DNA of 10,532 nucleotides from Pseudomonadota bacterium (GTDB taxonomy: Bacteria; Desulfobacterota; Anaeroferrophillalia; Anaeroferrophillales; Tharpellaceae). Positions 1-6,742 of the stretch are shown here, piece by piece. The DNA is taken from assembly GCA_030641485.1 (NCBI GenBank), contig DAOWHJ010000113.1:1-10532 (forward strand), written 5' to 3'. The notes below the pieces were generated by a model. The model had not been told where the DNA came from. It saw only the letters and a program-made list of their open reading frames with translations, and made no database searches. The position numbers were made by a program, and so were the translations under genes. Within the stretch, counting starts at the first letter, position 1; each line of letters starts with the position of its first letter.

Positions 1-4
1 AACC

Positions 5-460
5 TTAAGCTTTCAACAAACTCCGTATTCCCACAAGAAACACACCATCATCAGCGCCATAAACATATTTATCGACACAATCACTCAGCCGACTTCCAGC
101 CAGCGAAACCCCTAAAACAGACGGAATTCCAAGTTTATATTGGGCCTCGGGGTCACAGATATTAACTAAGTTGCCAACTACCATATTGGTAATCTCTTTA
201 AGTACATCCTGGCTCTGATCTGCGGTAACCAGCCCCTCTTCAAGACCCAAAAAGTCAGCGGCAATAACCTCAAGTAGCCGCGACTGGGCCAATAATTCGA
301 TTTCAAAACTTGAATCAGGGCTACTAATTACTACCTGAGCCCCGACAAAATCAGTACTCTGTGGACAGGCTCCAGGCTGTGGCTCTAGGAAAACAAAAAA
401 CATTGTCTCGAGAACTTCAGAAATCACCATCGTCAGGTTCTGACGTATCGCCTCCAACAT
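5..460 (-). CDS. cheX: CheX-type CheY-P phosphatase (CheC/CheX/FliY family)
   Basis: Predicted cytoplasmic phosphatase that dephosphorylates CheY-P and so ends the chemotaxis signal. It carries the family's helix motif D-x3-E-x2-N: in the 151-residue form these are D85, E89 and N92 in DVLKEITNMVVGN. The family-expected Pro follows about 21 residues later (GIPSVLG). A single motif and about 150 residues fit CheX better than CheC, which usually has two motifs. The N-terminal EVLETMFF also resembles CheX-like proteins. I chose the ATG at 458-460 because a strong GGGGAGG lies 9 bases upstream; the GTG at 464-466 would be only 3 bases from it and adds two residues. The gene overlaps the end of cheY by 44 bases, which fits translational coupling of the phosphatase to its substrate. 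It is the last che gene visible; whether the operon continues past position 1 cannot be seen. The family call is firm; CheX versus a CheC-like label is less so. Confidence 0.85.
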   Translation of the reverse strand: MLEAIRQNLTMVISEVLETMFFVFLEPQPGACPQSTDFVGAQVVISSPDSSFEIELLAQSRLLEVIAADFLGLEEGLVTADQSQDVLKEITNMVVGNLVNICDPEAQYKLGIPSVLGVSLAGSRLSDCVDKYVYGADDGVFLVGIRSLLKA

Positions 461-845
461 CGGCACTCTCCTCCCCTAATGATTCAGCCAGCAGAGCTTT
501 AATATCCTCCGGCCGAAAAGGTTTTTTAATATAGCCCGCTGCCCCCAATGCAATCGCATCTGAGACAATCTCATCCCGAGACTCTGTAGTAATCATAATC
601 ACCGGCAAAGCCTTGGTCATCGGGTTACTCTTTATTCGCTTCAGCAACTCAACCCCATCCATCTCAGGCATATGGATATCAGTCAACACCACATCGGCCC
701 AGAAATCCTCAAGCTTAGCCAAAGCTTCCAAACCATTCTCCGCTTCAGCAATCTCACCAACATCAAACCCAGACATGGTAATTACTTTTTTAATAATTGC
801 CCGCATCGACATTGAGTCATCGACCACCAAAATATTAAACGCCAT
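417..845 (-). CDS. cheY: CheY chemotaxis response regulator, single receiver domain
   Basis: Phosphorylated by CheA; CheY-P then controls the motor or another output. The 142 residues show a complete receiver domain: acidic pair D9-D10, phospho-acceptor D56 in VLTDIHMPEMDG, switch Thr T86 in IMITTES, aromatic switch Y105 and conserved K108 before P109. No DNA-binding output domain follows. The ATG at 843-845 is chosen because GGAG lies 8 bases upstream and MAFNILVVDD is the usual receiver start; a GTG at 884 would add 13 residues with no good ribosome site. After the receiver (about residue 122) comes an acidic tail rich in D, E and G that typical 120-residue CheY proteins lack. This tail is encoded over the cheX ribosome site and start. 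A 66-base gap separates the gene from the HDOD gene upstream, the longest gap inside this operon. Confidence 0.95.
   Translation of the reverse strand: MAFNILVVDDSMSMRAIIKKVITMSGFDVGEIAEAENGLEALAKLEDFWADVVLTDIHMPEMDGVELLKRIKSNPMTKALPVIMITTESRDEIVSDAIALGAAGYIKKPFRPEDIKALLAESLGEESADVGGDTSEPDDGDF
470..476 (-). promoter_or_regulatory. cheX Shine-Dalgarno site
   Basis: Read on the minus strand this is GGGGAGG, a near-perfect anti-16S match. It lies 9 bases before the ATG at 460 and 3 bases before a GTG at 466, and so favours the ATG. It sits inside the cheY reading frame, where it encodes part of CheY's C-terminal tail. Confidence 0.7.
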
Positions 846-853
846 TACGTAAA

Positions 854-857
854 CTCC
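854..857 (-). promoter_or_regulatory. cheY Shine-Dalgarno site
   Basis: GGAG on the minus strand, 8 bases before the ATG at 845. It decides for this start over the in-frame GTG at 882-884, which has no purine-rich sequence at the right distance. Confidence 0.6.
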
Positions 858-911
858 AATATCTTCCTTAAATATTACTCCCACAAATAACCGGGTCGCC
901 CTTAAATCCTA

Positions 912-1772
912 TCAACCCCCATCGACTCCGGCATCCTCACAAGTCTTAACCATCTCCAATTGAAACAAAAGAACCAACTTTTCCAAATCTCGTGCCTCAA
1001 TTTTCAACTTCTTCAACAAGAGATCATGGCCGCGACATGCAAGACCATCAACCCCGGTCCCATAACCAACCATCACCGTCAGGCTGTTAGCCAGAGCTAC
1101 AATCTCAGTTAAAAGACGAAATTCTTTAGCAGCTCGGGCTGGCTCATGGTGAAATGAGATAGCAGTAATTATAGCATCAGGAAACTCCCATTTTTCTGCA
1201 ATTTTACCACCAATTTCAGCATGATCAAAACCTAAGGTTTGCCTCTCAGCTTCCTGAAAAGAACTCTCTCCAGTCTCTACAAGTTGCTCAATAGCACGAT
1301 ATTTATCGATAACAAAAGCACTCAAAACCACTTTACCAACATCATGGAGTAAGGCTGCAGTAAAGAGCGTGTTTTCATCAATTTTAAATCGCAGGTGCTG
1401 GCGCAGGACCTGAGCCATAACTGCTGTCGCCAAGGCATGACGCCAGAGCTCATCTGCAAAAACCGTGTACCCTGAGCTCGGCTTTTCATAAATTTTACTG
1501 GCGGCTCCGGAAAGCAGTAGTTGTCTAAGCTGATTAGCGCCAAGATAAACTACCGCCTCCTTTAACGATGAAACCTTACGCGGCAAACCGAAGTAGGCTG
1601 AGTTACAAAGTTTAAGAATATTTGCAGTGATCGATTGGTCAACTTTCAAAATATCTACCAACCCGGCAACCTCATAGTCTGGCTCGGCCAATGCCCGCAT
1701 AGCCCTCTGCACAACCTGGGGAAAGGGCGGCATCTCATCAACTGCGGTGATGATCTCTTCCATCAAGCTCAT
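912..1772 (-). CDS. HDOD-domain signalling protein
   Basis: A 286-residue protein made almost entirely of an HDOD domain (HD-related output domain), a family found in bacterial signalling proteins, often next to or fused with receiver domains. Visible landmarks are the N-terminal MPPFPQVVQRAM, DQSITANILKLCNSAYFG (residues 45-62), AVVYLGANQLRQL (73-85), H112, the H143-D144 pair in LLHDVGK, H184 in DHAEIG and H208-H209 in FHHEP. The last HD-type metal ligand position appears as N229 in ALANSL rather than Asp, so hydrolase activity is doubtful. No receiver, GGDEF or membrane segment is present. The start codon overlaps the cheD stop (ATGA), indicating coupled translation; an ATG three codons later is an alternative. 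Position between cheD and cheY suggests a role in the chemotaxis output, but the actual function is unknown. Confidence 0.88.
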   Translation of the reverse strand: MSLMEEIITAVDEMPPFPQVVQRAMRALAEPDYEVAGLVDILKVDQSITANILKLCNSAYFGLPRKVSSLKEAVVYLGANQLRQLLLSGAASKIYEKPSSGYTVFADELWRHALATAVMAQVLRQHLRFKIDENTLFTAALLHDVGKVVLSAFVIDKYRAIEQLVETGESSFQEAERQTLGFDHAEIGGKIAEKWEFPDAIITAISFHHEPARAAKEFRLLTEIVALANSLTVMVGYGTGVDGLACRGHDLLLKKLKIEARDLEKLVLLFQLEMVKTCEDAGVDGG

Positions 1773-2251
1773 AACTCAACCATCCCTTTTTTAGAAATTT
1801 TTAGATTTATTTTTCCATCACCAATTTCCATATACATGGTCCGATTACAATTACCGCCGATATCCTCATTGTCTATCATGACATTATTTTTCCAGAACAT
1901 CTTACGCAAAATTGCGTAGTTTCGTTTGCCAATATTAAAAGTTCCGGCATCATCCATAATTTGACTACCCCCGGCAACCTTAATAATCATCCGCTTCTTA
2001 TCTGCGCCCAGACTATAACACTCCTTAAATAGTAAGGGTATACCCTTGTTCGCAAACATGGCTGGATTCTTCGCCGCCTTATCCTTGTTAATGGATGAGT
2101 CCGGCAACATATAGTGCAACAAACCGCCAACTTTCACAACAGGATCGTAGATGGCAAGACCAATACATGACCCTAAAGAATAGGTTACCAGAGTATCTCC
2201 CGGATCCTTACTGACCTTAAGATCTGCAATACCAACTGTAACCAAAGACAT
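1769..2251 (-). CDS. cheD: CheD chemoreceptor glutamine deamidase
   Basis: Converts specific receptor Gln residues to Glu, setting receptor sensitivity, and in other bacteria also partners the CheC phosphatase. The 160 residues match the family length. The catalytic triad known from Thermotoga CheD is preserved with the same Thr-to-Cys spacing: T23 and C29 in TYSLGSCIG, and H46 in GGLLHYMLP. Later family motifs are also present: GGSQIM (94-99), FNIGKRN (105-111), DIGG (130-133) and R137. The start ATG overlaps the cheR stop by one base (TGATG) and an AGGA-rich stretch lies upstream. The stop overlaps the HDOD start. The enzyme needs receptors as substrate, and none is encoded in this window. 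Confidence 0.96.
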   Translation of the reverse strand: MSLVTVGIADLKVSKDPGDTLVTYSLGSCIGLAIYDPVVKVGGLLHYMLPDSSINKDKAAKNPAMFANKGIPLLFKECYSLGADKKRMIIKVAGGSQIMDDAGTFNIGKRNYAILRKMFWKNNVMIDNEDIGGNCNRTMYMEIGDGKINLKISKKGMVEL

Positions 2252-3087
2252 CAGCTCTTCTTCCTGTAGAGTGAAGGTTGAACATACTCAAGATCGTGCT
2301 TAACATTAGTTAGACTTTCAGAGTGACCGATCATCAAGTAGCCACCGGGATTCAAGAAATTGCTAAATTTATTTACCAATATGCCCTGGGTTTGACGATC
2401 GAAATAGATCATTACATTACGACAAAAAATAGTGTCAAAACTCCCCTTAAAAGGAAAATCGTGCATCAGGTTCAAACGAGCATATTTAATGTCAGCGACC
2501 AACTTTTCATGCACTCGAAAACGGCTGCCATCACGACTGACGGTAAAATATTTCTTCAACATTGCCGGTGAAACGTTACGCAAACGCTCCTGATCATAGA
2601 TCCCTTTGCGAGCATGACTTAACACATTGGTCGAAAGATCGGTTGCCAAAATTTTAAAATCATACTCATTTAAGGCAATATTCTCAGCGAAGGTTATGGC
2701 CAGACTATAAGGCTCTTCTCCAGTCGAACAACCCGCTGACCAAATTCTTATTTTCTTTTCAGACCCACCCTTTTTATGAGCAACAATCTCAGGTATAGCC
2801 CGGTTAACAAGAAAGTCAAAGTGTTTATCCTCACGGAAAAAGTAGGTGACATTAGTTGAGATGGCATCCAGCAGGTTCACGATCTCCTGCTCATTATCCT
2901 GACCGTTGTAAAGAAGTTCAAAATACTCCCCATAGCTGTCCATCCCTATTGAACGAAGACGTTTAGCCAATCGAGAATGAACCAAATCACGTTTATTGTC
3001 GTTTAGGGTTATCCCACAACGCTTATAGACAAAGTCACAAAAACGCGTAAACTCTTTATCTGTAATTTTATCTGGTGCAACCACCAT
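2251..3087 (-). CDS. cheR: CheR chemoreceptor glutamate O-methyltransferase
   Basis: Transfers methyl groups from S-adenosylmethionine to glutamates of chemoreceptors for adaptation. The 278 residues fit the family. The N-terminal helical domain (about 8-75) is followed by STNVTYFFRE (77-86), the SAM-binding WSAGCSTGEEPYSLA (116-130), the acidic D150 in ILATDLS, LNLMHDFPF (205-213), FCRNVMIYFD (221-230) and PGGYLMIGHSESL (247-259). No TPR or receiver extension is fused. The ATG has AGGG 8 bases upstream. It lies 41 bases after cheW and is coupled to cheD by a TGATG junction. The opposing methylesterase CheB is not in the window. Confidence 0.97.
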   Translation of the reverse strand: MVVAPDKITDKEFTRFCDFVYKRCGITLNDNKRDLVHSRLAKRLRSIGMDSYGEYFELLYNGQDNEQEIVNLLDAISTNVTYFFREDKHFDFLVNRAIPEIVAHKKGGSEKKIRIWSAGCSTGEEPYSLAITFAENIALNEYDFKILATDLSTNVLSHARKGIYDQERLRNVSPAMLKKYFTVSRDGSRFRVHEKLVADIKYARLNLMHDFPFKGSFDTIFCRNVMIYFDRQTQGILVNKFSNFLNPGGYLMIGHSESLTNVKHDLEYVQPSLYRKKS

Positions 3088-3128
3088 AGTAAAAACCCTT
3101 AGCTTGGAACATAAAAAACAGTAAACCT

Positions 3129-3641
3129 CTAACTCGTTTCGTCGACCAATTCATCGGTCTCAGCTTCCGACGAACAAACTGCTTCGACATCCAATAAAAT
3201 AATTACTTTATCATCAAATTTACCAAGCCCACGAATACAGTCGCGGCTCACTACCATAGATAGAGTCGGAGGACTCTCAACCTGGTCATCTCTTAAATTT
3301 ACGACAGCATCAACGGCATCAACAACAATGCCCATGGATACGGGACCAGCTTCGCCGGTAATCTCAACGACAACGATACAGGTACGTACGTCATATTCAC
3401 GTTCTGACAGGCCAAAACGCTTCCTTAAATCGGCAACAGGAATAACTTTGCCGCGCAAATTAATCACCCCAATCAGATAAGCGTCAGCTCCAGGCACTTT
3501 AGTGACCTCCTGAATCCCGATAATCTCTCTGACTTTGAGAATGTCCAAACCATACAATTCTTCAGCAAGATGAAAACTTAAATATTTCTTTTCATTAACC
3601 AAAGTAAGGTCAGCGTCTCTGGCTTCATTTTGTTCCGTCAT
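3129..3641 (-). CDS. cheW: CheW chemotaxis coupling protein
   Basis: Adaptor linking chemoreceptors to the CheA P5 domain in the membrane-associated array. The 170-residue protein is a single CheW domain (about residues 17-157). It has KYLSFHLAEELYGLDILKV near the start, IGVINLRGKVIPVADLR (57-73) with R63 at the position important for receptor and kinase coupling, and VSMGIVVDAVDAVV (101-114). Short charged tails flank it: an N-terminal MTEQNEARDADLT and an acidic C-terminus rich in E, D and S. The start at 3641 is chosen because GAGG lies 5 bases upstream; an ATG at 3686 would lie inside cheA and add 15 residues unlike CheW. It begins 19 bases after the cheA stop. Confidence 0.96.
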   Translation of the reverse strand: MTEQNEARDADLTLVNEKKYLSFHLAEELYGLDILKVREIIGIQEVTKVPGADAYLIGVINLRGKVIPVADLRKRFGLSEREYDVRTCIVVVEITGEAGPVSMGIVVDAVDAVVNLRDDQVESPPTLSMVVSRDCIRGLGKFDDKVIILLDVEAVCSSEAETDELVDETS

Positions 3642-3646
3642 ATTAA

Positions 3647-3650
3647 CCTC
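3647..3650 (-). promoter_or_regulatory. cheW Shine-Dalgarno site
   Basis: GAGG on the minus strand, 5 bases before the ATG at 3641, in the 19-base gap after the cheA stop. It supports this start over the upstream in-frame ATG at 3686. Confidence 0.6.
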
Positions 3651-3660
3651 AGTTTCACAA

Positions 3661-5943
3661 TCATTTCTCAACGAGACCGGCAACATCTAAAATCAGTCCC
3701 ACCCGACCATCACCCATAATCGCCCCACCAGCAATTCCAGGCAGGTCTTTAAGGCGCTCACCAAGGCTTTTTATGACAATTTCCTGTTTGCCCACCAGTT
3801 CATCAACAAGTAAACAAAATTTCTCACTCTCATGCTCAACTACAACCACCAGGGCTTCCCAGGGATCTACAGTCTGTGCTGCTGAGTCGAAAACCTGGTG
3901 CAACCGCACCAGCGGAAGCAATGATTCGCGCACCTTGATCAACTCTCCTTGCCCTTGAACCGTGTGGTACTGCTCTTTTAACGGGCGCAGAGACTCAATC
4001 ACGTTAAGGGTCGGGATAATATAACGCTCATCACCAACAATCACCACCATGCCATCAATAATTGCCAGGGTCAACGGCACCTTGATGGTTACAACCGAGC
4101 CATGTCCCGAGGTTGAATCAATCTCAATTATCCCGCGCAGTTTTTCGATCGCCTTTTTAACGACATCCATACCAACGCCCCGACCTGAAACATCAGTAAT
4201 TTTGTCCGCAGTCGAAAAGCCGGGAGCTAGGATCATATTAAACAACTCCTGATCCGTGGGCTGATCACTCTCAATGAGCAAGCCCTTCTCAATCGCTTTT
4301 TGATGGATCTTCTCAACATTGAGACCACGACCATCATCAACAATTTCAATAATTACGTTGCCACCACCATGATAGGCCTTAAGTGTGATAGTTCCAGTTT
4401 CACACTTCCCCGCAGCTTTGCGTTCAGCCGGCGTCTCGATTCCATGATCGGCCGAATTTCTAATCATATGAACCATGGGGTCGTAGATTAGATCAACCAT
4501 ATTCTTATCGATCTCAGTCTCTTCACCAAACATCACTAAATCGATCTTTTTGTCGGTTTTTTTGGCCAAATCACGAACCAGCCGAATCATCTTACCAAAT
4601 GTCTGTTTAATCGGCACCATCCGCAAAGCCATTGCCACTTTCTGCAATGATGAAGTGATACGAGCTAATTGACCCATATTCTGAGTCACTTTGCGGGTCC
4701 CTAAAGCAGATATATCGGGGTCCTGACGTAACATTGCTTGAACAATAACCAGCTCACCGACCATATCGACCAAGTTATCAAGCTTTTCAGTATCAACCTT
4801 AATTGCAACTCCACCACTAGCCTTCCGTTGCTGCTGCTTATTAACCGCCCGATCAACCGTCTTAGGGTCAGTTTTACGGTTTTCAACTAAAATTTCACCA
4901 ACTTTCTTCTGCGGCTTGCCAGGATCAGCAAGCGCAAAGGCACTTTGTTCGTAAAGAGCCCCTTCGAGATCATCTTTACTTATGGCCCCCTCTTCAACCA
5001 GAATTTCACCGACTTTTACCGGCTCTTCGTCTTCAGCTGTCTCGAAATCATCGACAACATCCGCTAATATATCAGTAGAAGACTCAGGGGTGACCGCAAC
5101 CCCTTCTCCAAGTAAAATTTTATGCTGATTATCTGTACGATTTAAAAAATCATTAACCGGCATTGCCTCAGGGATTCCACCCCCCAGAGCCACTGTCAAT
5201 TGCTCAAGCATCTTTTTCAGGAAATCAACCCCGTCCAAAATCAGATCGGTGGCATCACCATCTAAAGTAAATTTCAGGTTACGAGCATCATCAAGTAAGT
5301 TTTCAAGGTGATGAGCGATAACATTCATCTGCTTAAGATTCATGAAACCGGAAACCCCTTTTATGGTATGAAACGGCCGAAATATCGAGTTCAGAATCTC
5401 CGAGTTCTCAGGATCCTGCTCAAGATTGAGAATATTTTCTTCAATTGTGTCCAAGTGTTCATTGGACTCTGCAATAAAACCCTGATAGAGATCCTGATCC
5501 TGATCAAAATCAACCCCGACAAAGAGCTCATCACTGAGCCTTGACGATGATTCATGTCCTACAGGATCAGCTCCAGAAGTAGGTTTGGAAGTAGATTTGG
5601 CTGGTGATTCTGCGGACGGAACAACAGACTCAGAGGGGGGCGCACCGAGATCATTTGCCGGCGGACCAGAACGAAAAGTCTCCTGCATATTGGTAACTAC
5701 ACCAGAGAGCAGTTCCAGTGATTTTTCTGGATCACTGAACTCCTCATAAATGATGGTAACAATAGCATCTCGAAGCTTACCGGCCAACGGCAACAAAAAC
5801 TCAAAACCGCCGCTAACATCCGGTTTCTCAAGTTCATCAATCAAATTAAGCAGCAACCCTAGACCTGAAAGATCTCCGGGCTCAAGCATGACAACATCAG
5901 CGGCCAGATCATTAAGAATCTGGCCGACTCTTTCCTGAGACAT
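3661..5943 (-). CDS. cheA: CheA chemotaxis histidine kinase with inserted GspE-like repeats
   Basis: Autophosphorylates on a histidine in response to receptors and passes the phosphate to CheY. Layout of the 760 residues: a helical, histidine-free N-terminal region (1-95); a Ser/Pro-rich linker (96-140); an Hpt (P1) domain about 150-255 with phospho-site H192 in FHTIKGVSGF; an acidic linker; two 25-residue VGEILVE repeats (309-333, 346-370); the P3 dimerisation helices (about 379-460); the P4 ATPase with N box HMIRNSADHG (492-501), G1 DDGRG (536-540), F box PGFS (574-577) and G2 GRGVGMD (587-593); and a CheW-like P5 domain (about 626-757). I do not recognise a standard P2 domain for CheY docking; the repeats occupy that place. 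The start has GGATGGGG 7 bases upstream. It is the first gene of the minus-strand operon. Confidence 0.97.
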   Translation of the reverse strand: MSQERVGQILNDLAADVVMLEPGDLSGLGLLLNLIDELEKPDVSGGFEFLLPLAGKLRDAIVTIIYEEFSDPEKSLELLSGVVTNMQETFRSGPPANDLGAPPSESVVPSAESPAKSTSKPTSGADPVGHESSSRLSDELFVGVDFDQDQDLYQGFIAESNEHLDTIEENILNLEQDPENSEILNSIFRPFHTIKGVSGFMNLKQMNVIAHHLENLLDDARNLKFTLDGDATDLILDGVDFLKKMLEQLTVALGGGIPEAMPVNDFLNRTDNQHKILLGEGVAVTPESSTDILADVVDDFETAEDEEPVKVGEILVEEGAISKDDLEGALYEQSAFALADPGKPQKKVGEILVENRKTDPKTVDRAVNKQQQRKASGGVAIKVDTEKLDNLVDMVGELVIVQAMLRQDPDISALGTRKVTQNMGQLARITSSLQKVAMALRMVPIKQTFGKMIRLVRDLAKKTDKKIDLVMFGEETEIDKNMVDLIYDPMVHMIRNSADHGIETPAERKAAGKCETGTITLKAYHGGGNVIIEIVDDGRGLNVEKIHQKAIEKGLLIESDQPTDQELFNMILAPGFSTADKITDVSGRGVGMDVVKKAIEKLRGIIEIDSTSGHGSVVTIKVPLTLAIIDGMVVIVGDERYIIPTLNVIESLRPLKEQYHTVQGQGELIKVRESLLPLVRLHQVFDSAAQTVDPWEALVVVVEHESEKFCLLVDELVGKQEIVIKSLGERLKDLPGIAGGAIMGDGRVGLILDVAGLVEK
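4834..4908 (-). repeat. CheA internal repeat copy 2 (VGEILVE module)
   Basis: Encodes CheA residues 346-370, starting KKVGEILVENR and ending in AVNKQ. It has the same layout as copy 1, 36 bases further on, with a more divergent second half. The strong codon-level match in the VGEILVE core suggests an internal duplication, although conserved protein constraint could also explain it. Confidence 0.75.
4945..5019 (-). repeat. CheA internal repeat copy 1 (VGEILVE module)
   Basis: Encodes CheA residues 309-333, starting VKVGEILVEEG and ending in ALYEQ. It resembles the short helical repeats of GspE/PilB-type ATPase N-terminal domains, with the pattern VGEILVE, a turn, then a helix ending in Al..Q. 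It shares several identical codons with copy 2, for example GGT GAA ATT and GTT GAA. Confidence 0.75.
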
Positions 5944-5994
5944 AAAACAACCCCATCCATACTGCAGCTATTGGTTTATCGTGTCTACCTTACC

Positions 5995-6029
5995 TGTTCA
6001 AATGTGCAAAAAATCAATAAAATTGAACA
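5995..6029. repeat. 7-base inverted repeat in the cheA leader
   Basis: TGTTCAA at 5995-6001 and TTGAACA at 6023-6029 are perfect inverted arms with a 21-base A-rich spacer. They lie 51 to 85 bases before the cheA start and downstream of its proposed promoter. They could be an operator for a dimeric regulator or a weak RNA hairpin, but 7-base arms in AT-rich DNA can also arise by chance. Confidence 0.35.
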
Positions 6030-6052
6030 AATGTTAACCGCACACTAGGGTA

Positions 6053-6082
6053 AGTATAACCATCTAAGGATTAGCACGTCTA
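6053..6082 (-). promoter_or_regulatory. Possible sigma-70 promoter of the che operon
   Basis: On the minus strand, TAGACG (4 of 6 matches to the -35 consensus; plus-strand 6077-6082) is followed after 18 bases by TATACT (5 of 6 to the -10 consensus; plus-strand 6053-6058). Transcription would start near 6046 and leave a leader of about 100 bases before cheA. It is the best candidate I found by eye, but other weak matches exist in this AT-rich stretch. Confidence 0.35.
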
Positions 6083-6154
6083 TATATATTTGTCCAGCAT
6101 ATGGAGTTACGATTTGCAATAAAAATTCCTAATACCGCAAAATCAAATTTGAGG

Positions 6155-6184
6155 TTGACATACTTTATCCTAATTGACTATAAT
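6155..6184 (+). promoter_or_regulatory. Consensus sigma-70 promoter of the def operon
   Basis: TTGACA (6155-6160) and TATAAT (6179-6184) both match the consensus at all six positions, with an 18-base spacer. Transcription should start near 6191, giving a leader of about 48 bases before def at 6239. The position rules out a def start at 6101. Two perfect hexamers predict strong constitutive expression, as expected for a housekeeping translation operon. Confidence 0.85.
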
Positions 6185-6238
6185 TGCGCCTTTTTACTGT
6201 TTCCATATTCAAACAAATTACATAAATTTATACCTATA

Positions 6239-6742
6239 ATGAGTATTTTAGAGATTAACGTTTATCCGGACCCCATTCTGAAAAGAGTGGCTAAAAAGAT
6301 TATCGATATTGATGACAGTATCAAACAGTTAGCAAAAGACATGTTTGAAACCATGTATCAAGCCCCGGGCGTCGGCTTGGCGGCCCCGCAGGTCGGGCAT
6401 TCAATCTCACTGGTTGTTGCAGACCCCGCCTCCAATGACGACCCACCTAACCCCATGGTTTTGGTAAACCCAACAATCATTGCCGGTGAAGGCGAAACGA
6501 CCATCGTTGAGGGTTGTTTGAGTGTTCCAGGCTTCTCGGCTGAGATTTCCCGTTACCAGAAGATTGTGATAAGAGCTTTGACGCTTGACGCCGAGGAACT
6601 AGAACTAACTTTAGAAGATTTTCCCGCAATTGTTATCCAACACGAAATCGACCACCTCCAGGGAAAACTGTTCATTGACCGCATCAGCCGTTTAAAACGC
6701 AATATTTTTGAGCGCAAACTCAAAAAAGGAACCCTTGCATGA
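6239..6742 (+). CDS. def: Peptide deformylase
   Basis: Removes the N-formyl group from nascent proteins in the cytoplasm. The 167 residues contain all three family motifs: GVGLAAPQ (44-51), EGCLS with metal ligand C93, and HEIDH with ligands H135 and H139 and catalytic E136. The start MSILEINVYPDPILK is typical of the family. The frame stays open upstream to an ATG at 6101, but that would place the promoter inside the gene and add 46 AT-rich codons with no family resemblance, so the ATG at 6239 is preferred. No Shine-Dalgarno sequence is visible before it; the leader is A/T-rich. The stop overlaps the fmt start (ATGA), so the enzymes that add and remove the formyl group are translationally coupled. 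Confidence 0.97.
   Translation: MSILEINVYPDPILKRVAKKIIDIDDSIKQLAKDMFETMYQAPGVGLAAPQVGHSISLVVADPASNDDPPNPMVLVNPTIIAGEGETTIVEGCLSVPGFSAEISRYQKIVIRALTLDAEELELTLEDFPAIVIQHEIDHLQGKLFIDRISRLKRNIFERKLKKGTLA

Noticed and set aside
846..884. Longer cheY starting with GTG at 884
   Set aside because: There is no ribosome site before the GTG, while GGAG stands 8 bases before the ATG at 845, which begins the receiver domain in the usual way.
3642..3686. Longer cheW starting at the ATG at 3686
   Set aside because: It lies inside cheA and adds 15 residues outside the CheW domain; the ATG at 3641 has GAGG at good spacing.
5976..5983. Sigma-28-like -10 element (CACGATAA on the minus strand) before cheA
   Set aside because: It matches 6 of 8 -10 positions, but no matching -35 element stands at the right distance upstream.
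6081..6090. Short TATATATATT run between the two operons
   Set aside because: A ten-base AT run in AT-rich intergenic DNA is unremarkable and matches no defined element.
6068..6096. TGGACA followed after 17 bases by TAATCC as a cheA promoter on the minus strand
   Set aside because: The -35 is fair, but the -10 matches only two of six consensus positions.
6101..6238. In-frame N-terminal extension of def starting at the ATG at 6101
   Set aside because: The perfect sigma-70 promoter (6155-6184) lies inside it, and the extra 46 residues do not resemble deformylase; the ATG at 6239 gives the canonical start.
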